Origin: Anaerolineae bacterium
GTDB lineage: Bacteria > Chloroflexota > Anaerolineae > JAADDB01
Reading direction: 5' to 3'
NCBI GenBank assembly: GCA_015486895.1
Contig: WFQT01000501.1
Coordinates: forward strand, 1 to 9,190
Length of the DNA: 9,190 nt
Positions 6,970 through 9,190 of the stretch are shown here, one piece after another (position 1 is the stretch's first letter; each line of letters begins with the position of its first letter). Below the pieces are notes generated by a model. That model had not been told where the DNA came from. It did not search any database and saw nothing but the letters and a program-made list of their open reading frames with translations. The translations under genes were made by a program, and so were the position numbers.

Positions 6970-7263
6970 ATGCGCAAAAAGATTCATCCGACTTATTATG
7001 AAAACGCCAAGGTCATTTGCGCCTGCGGCAATACCTGGACAACTGGTTCCACCCAACCGGTGATTCACACTGACGTGTGTTCTGCTTGCCATCCCTTCTT
7101 CACTGGGGAACAGCGCATTGTGGATACTGCCGGTCAAGTAGATCGCTTCATGAAACGATTAGAACAGAAAGAGGCCCGCATGGCCCGCCTGCGCGCCGAG
7201 CGCGAGAAGCGAGAAGAAGAAAAAGAAGCGGCCCGCATGGCCCGCCGTCGCGGCGAACTGTAA
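6970..7263 (+). CDS. rpmE: 50S ribosomal protein L31, zinc-binding type with long charged tail
   Basis: L31 is a late large-subunit protein that bridges the two ribosomal subunits. The N-terminal about 60 residues match the family: MRKKIHPTYYENAKV, then the zinc pairs C17-x-C19 and C37-x2-C40 (CSACHPFFTGEQRIVD). All four cysteines mark the zinc-containing form. The protein has 97 residues rather than the usual 66-75. The surplus is a C-terminal helix-like tail (about 62-97) almost entirely of Arg, Lys, Glu, Ala and Met, in which ARMAR occurs twice 19 residues apart. The tail is also a 17-bp exact DNA repeat (7173-7189 and 7230-7246). The ATG follows GAGGGA inside the end of rpmA, giving translational coupling. 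A terminator follows. Confidence 0.96.
   Translation: MRKKIHPTYYENAKVICACGNTWTTGSTQPVIHTDVCSACHPFFTGEQRIVDTAGQVDRFMKRLEQKEARMARLRAEREKREEEKEAARMARRRGEL
7173..7246 (+). repeat. 17-bp direct repeat within the rpmE tail
   Basis: GGCCCGCATGGCCCGCC occurs exactly at 7173-7189 and 7230-7246, 57 bp (19 codons) apart and in the same reading frame, encoding the core of ARMAR each time. Identical synonymous codons suggest recent duplication of a tail segment or selection on the bases, rather than chance similarity of charged residues. Confidence 0.8.
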
Positions 7264-7275
7264 CCCTGTCAAAGA

Positions 7276-7332
7276 CAGACACAAGTTTCAAAAGGGCAGA
7301 GCTCATTACTCCGCCCTTTTTGTCTGCTTTTT
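7276..7332 (+). terminator. Nested rho-independent terminator after rpmE
   Basis: The inner stem pairs AAAAGGGC (7290-7297) with GCCCTTTT (7313-7320), continues with GAG/CTC across one A-C mismatch, and closes a 7-base loop (7302-7308). The run of Ts at 7317-7321 serves as U-tract. An outer stem, CAGAC (7276-7280) with GTCTG (7322-7326), is followed by a second T-run (7328-7332), so a longer structure could terminate a little later. It separates the ribosomal protein genes from tdk. Confidence 0.85.
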
Positions 7333-7351
7333 GGATTTCCAGGAGGTTAGC

Positions 7352-7933
7352 ATGTACCCCCCCTCTCACAGTGGCTGGATCGAAGTCATCTGTGGCAGCA
7401 TGTTCAGCGGCAAAACGGAAGAGCTCATCCGACGCATCCGAAGAGCCAAAATTGCCCGGCAAAAGGTGCAAGTCTTCAAGCCGGCTATTGACGATCGTTA
7501 TGACACCTACGCTGTCACGTCGCACAACGGCGAGCAGTTCCACGCCAAGCCGGTCCAAGATGCAACCGCAATCCTCGACCAAGTAGAGGCTGACACACTG
7601 GTCGTCGCCATCGACGAAGCCCAATTCTTCAGCGATGACATCGTCAAGGTAGCAGAAACCCTGGCAAACCAAGGGAAACGAGTCATCTGTGCCGGGTTGG
7701 ACATGGATTTCCGCGGCGAACCCTTCGGTCCCATGCCGGAATTGCTGGCCCGGGCTGAGATGGTGGACAAACTACACGCCATTTGCGTTGTCTGCGGCAA
7801 TGAAGCCAGCCGCACCCAACGGCTGATCAACGGTAAGCCGGCAAACTACCACGATCCGGTAATCTTGGTCGGCGCTGATGAGGTATACGAAGCCCGTTGC
7901 CGCGCTTGTCACGAAGTGCCAGGGAAACCGTAA
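7352..7933 (+). CDS. tdk: Thymidine kinase (type II, TK1-like)
   Basis: Phosphorylates thymidine to dTMP with ATP in the pyrimidine salvage pathway. The 193 residues have the full type II layout: P-loop GSMFSGKT (15-22), DEAQFF (88-93) with catalytic-base Glu89, GLDMDFRGEPF (115-125), and a structural zinc site formed by C145-x2-C148 and C183-x2-C186. The lasso loop (about 163-180) carries NYHDPVILVGADEVYEARC. The start is the ATG at 7352, with AGGAGG (7341-7346) 5 bases upstream. A TTG at 7331 in the same frame would put the Shine-Dalgarno sequence inside the gene and adds nothing conserved. It follows rpmE across a terminator, an order (rpmE-tdk) also known in Bacillus. No separate promoter is evident, so it may depend on read-through. 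Confidence 0.96.
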   Translation: MYPPSHSGWIEVICGSMFSGKTEELIRRIRRAKIARQKVQVFKPAIDDRYDTYAVTSHNGEQFHAKPVQDATAILDQVEADTLVVAIDEAQFFSDDIVKVAETLANQGKRVICAGLDMDFRGEPFGPMPELLARAEMVDKLHAICVVCGNEASRTQRLINGKPANYHDPVILVGADEVYEARCRACHEVPGKP

Positions 7934-7978
7934 GCTCCAAGTTAGTAGACCGCTCCGCCCAAACCAGAAGGCCGTGAA

Positions 7979-8009
7979 GCCGCCTGCCAAGTGACCAAGC
8001 GGCGTTTTT
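7979..8009 (+). terminator. Rho-independent terminator after tdk
   Basis: GCCGC (7979-7983) pairs with GCGGC (7999-8003). A possible TG/CA pair lies inside, past a mismatch, and a T5 run (8005-8009) follows one base after the stem. On the minus strand no T-run follows the stem, so it serves tdk rather than the convergent pseudouridine synthase gene. Confidence 0.65.
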
Positions 8010-8012
8010 AGC

Positions 8013-8942
8013 CTACGCTTCTACTCCCCCATGCAAGCGGTCTAAAACCGCCTGCAAAGCCGGAGGTAGCAGTACCTCAAACCGCAAAGTCTCCCCCGTA
8101 TCGGGATGCAGGAAGCGCAAGAAATAAGCGTGTAAAAAGTAACGGTCCAACGGCGGCGAAAGGCGCGGCTTGCGGAAGCCATACACACTATCCCCGACGA
8201 CAGGATGCCGCAAATAGGCAAAGTGGACGCGGATTTGGTGCGTGCGGCCTGTCAACAAGTGAACCTCTACTAGCGTAAAGCTATCGTAGTAGCCCCGCAC
8301 CTCGTATTCTGTCACTGCCGGGCGTCCGTTGGGTACCACCCACATCCGCTGCCGCTGGCGGGGGTCTCGGCCAATGGACGCTTCAATCCGACCACGGCCC
8401 GGTGTCAAATGCCCTGCCAACAAAGCCAAGTAGCGCTTCTCTACCTGCCGCTCCTTGAATTGAGCCTGCAACGCCCGCAGCACAGAATCGTTTTTTGCCA
8501 CCAGCAGCAAGCCAGAGGTCTCTTTGTCCAGTCGATGCACGATCCCTGGGCGCAGCACACCGCCAATACCAGCTAAATCCGGCACATGGTATAGCAGAGC
8601 GTTCACTAACGTACCGTTAGGATGTCCCGGCGCCGGGTGCACCACCATGCCGGCAGGTTTGTTGACCACTAACAGTGCTGAATCTTGATAAAGAATCTCT
8701 AAGGGAATATTCTCTGGGAGAAGCTCGCTCACCTCCGGCTGAGGAACAATTACCTGCAAACGATCACCAGCAGCCACACGATAGCTGGGCCGCACTAAGC
8801 GACCGTTCACCGTCACTAACCCATCCTTCAGCCAACGCTGCACCTGGCTCCGGGAAGCATCTGGTAGTTTTGCGGACAACCAGCGATCAATCCGCTCGCC
8901 CGCCTGGTTTACCATAAATGCGAATTGAGTGGGCTCCTTCAC
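8013..8942 (-). CDS. RluA-family 23S rRNA pseudouridine synthase (RluD-like)
   Basis: Converts specific uridines of structured RNA, probably 23S rRNA, to pseudouridine; the exact site cannot be read from sequence. In 309 residues there is an N-terminal S4 RNA-binding domain (about 16-75, with GERIDRWLSAKLPDASRSQ and VTVNG) and the catalytic domain. The active-site motif HRLDKETSG (136-144) holds nucleophile D139. NKPAGMVVHP (94-103) and TGRTHQIRVH (231-240) are also conserved. This S4-plus-catalytic layout and length fit RluD/RluC/YlyB relatives. The start is GTG at 8940-8942, with GGAGG 7 bases upstream. It overlaps the stop of the upstream kinase gene as GTGA, so the two are coupled. The internal ATG at 8915 would trim the protein just before the S4 domain and has less support. 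Confidence 0.93.
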   Translation of the reverse strand: MKEPTQFAFMVNQAGERIDRWLSAKLPDASRSQVQRWLKDGLVTVNGRLVRPSYRVAAGDRLQVIVPQPEVSELLPENIPLEILYQDSALLVVNKPAGMVVHPAPGHPNGTLVNALLYHVPDLAGIGGVLRPGIVHRLDKETSGLLLVAKNDSVLRALQAQFKERQVEKRYLALLAGHLTPGRGRIEASIGRDPRQRQRMWVVPNGRPAVTEYEVRGYYDSFTLVEVHLLTGRTHQIRVHFAYLRHPVVGDSVYGFRKPRLSPPLDRYFLHAYFLRFLHPDTGETLRFEVLLPPALQAVLDRLHGGVEA

Positions 8943-9190
8943 CCGCTTGCCTCCACCTCGGCTACAAATTGTGCCGGCCCACCAGCAGCCGAGAAAAAGA
9001 GGCGCAACTGCCGTCCAGTGGCTTCCCGGTAACCCTGCTGCACGTGCTCCCTCAATTTCTCTTCAGCAGTATCAACTACTGGGGCAATAACCGCCCCGCC
9101 CCATCCCGCGCCGGTCAGCCGCGCCCCGGCCACGCCGGGCACCTGGTTGGCCAACGACACCAACAAATCCAGCTCCGGCGTGCTAATATC
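8939..9190 (-). CDS. GHMP kinase, galactokinase-like (C-terminal part)
   Basis: Only the last 83 residues are in the window; the frame is open to the right edge and the start lies outside. The visible part begins DISTPELDLLVSLA and continues with GARLTGAGWGGAVIAPV, the C-terminal GHMP motif as found in galactokinases (S-TPELD...GAR-TG-G-GG). Galactokinase phosphorylates galactose at C1 in the Leloir pathway. The residue after GWGG is Ala, where many galactokinases have Cys. Other sugar GHMP kinases remain possible, since the substrate-binding N-terminal part is missing, so no gene symbol is given. Its TGA stop overlaps the GTG start of the pseudouridine synthase gene. Confidence 0.8.
   Translation of the reverse strand, partial: DISTPELDLLVSLANQVPGVAGARLTGAGWGGAVIAPVVDTAEEKLREHVQQGYREATGRQLRLFFSAAGGPAQFVAEVEASG

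Noticed and set aside
7331..7351. TTG start for tdk seven codons upstream
   Set aside because: It would place the strong AGGAGG inside the gene; the ATG at 7352 has ideal spacing from it.
7077..7586. 169-codon plus-strand frame spanning the rpmE-tdk junction
   Set aside because: It overlaps two certain genes in another frame and runs through the terminator.

Overview
The window holds ordinary housekeeping genes of a bacterium. The best guess is a member of the Chloroflexota (Anaerolineae-like). This is inference from three things: the C-terminal aromatic/LPIV tail on the secreted peptidase, which resembles tails I recall on secreted proteins of that phylum; the use of an indirect tRNA amidation pathway; and intergenic CACAG-type repeats. 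No rRNA or other marker is present to fix the phylum. I see no phage, transposase, CRISPR or defence genes.

Left part (36-4341, all minus strand). Transcription runs leftwards: a MATE-family multidrug/metabolite exporter, then a HAD-superfamily phosphatase-like protein whose GTG start sits one base after the MATE stop, then gatC and gatA. GatC and GatA are two subunits of the amidotransferase that makes Gln-tRNA(Gln) and/or Asn-tRNA(Asn); gatB is not in the window. gatC has its own extended -10 promoter. A 301-base gap between gatC and gatA carries a long inverted repeat built from CACAG units and a second hairpin, but no convincing gene.

Middle (4342-6149). A divergent intergenic region carries a probable promoter for the MATE gene and a large imperfect stem-loop in front of a secreted zinc carboxypeptidase (M14). 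The peptidase has a signal peptide, a short N-terminal pro-domain-like region, a complete catalytic domain, a beta-rich C-terminal domain and the LPIV tail.

Right part (6150-9190). A consensus sigma-70 promoter (TTGACA, 17-base spacer, TATAAT) drives rplU-rpmA-rpmE (ribosomal proteins L21, L27, L31) behind a roughly 125-base leader with three possible stems. A strong, apparently nested terminator follows rpmE. After it comes tdk (thymidine kinase) with a strong ribosome binding site and its own terminator. Facing it on the minus strand is an RluA/RluD-type pseudouridine synthase, translationally coupled (GTGA overlap) to a galactokinase-like GHMP kinase that runs off the right edge.

I found no clearly new biological system. 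The observations most worth checking are the changed catalytic motif in the HAD protein paired with the exporter, the leader structures before the peptidase and L21 genes, the inverted CACAG repeat splitting gatC from gatA, and the charged tail of L31 with a duplicated 17-bp segment.
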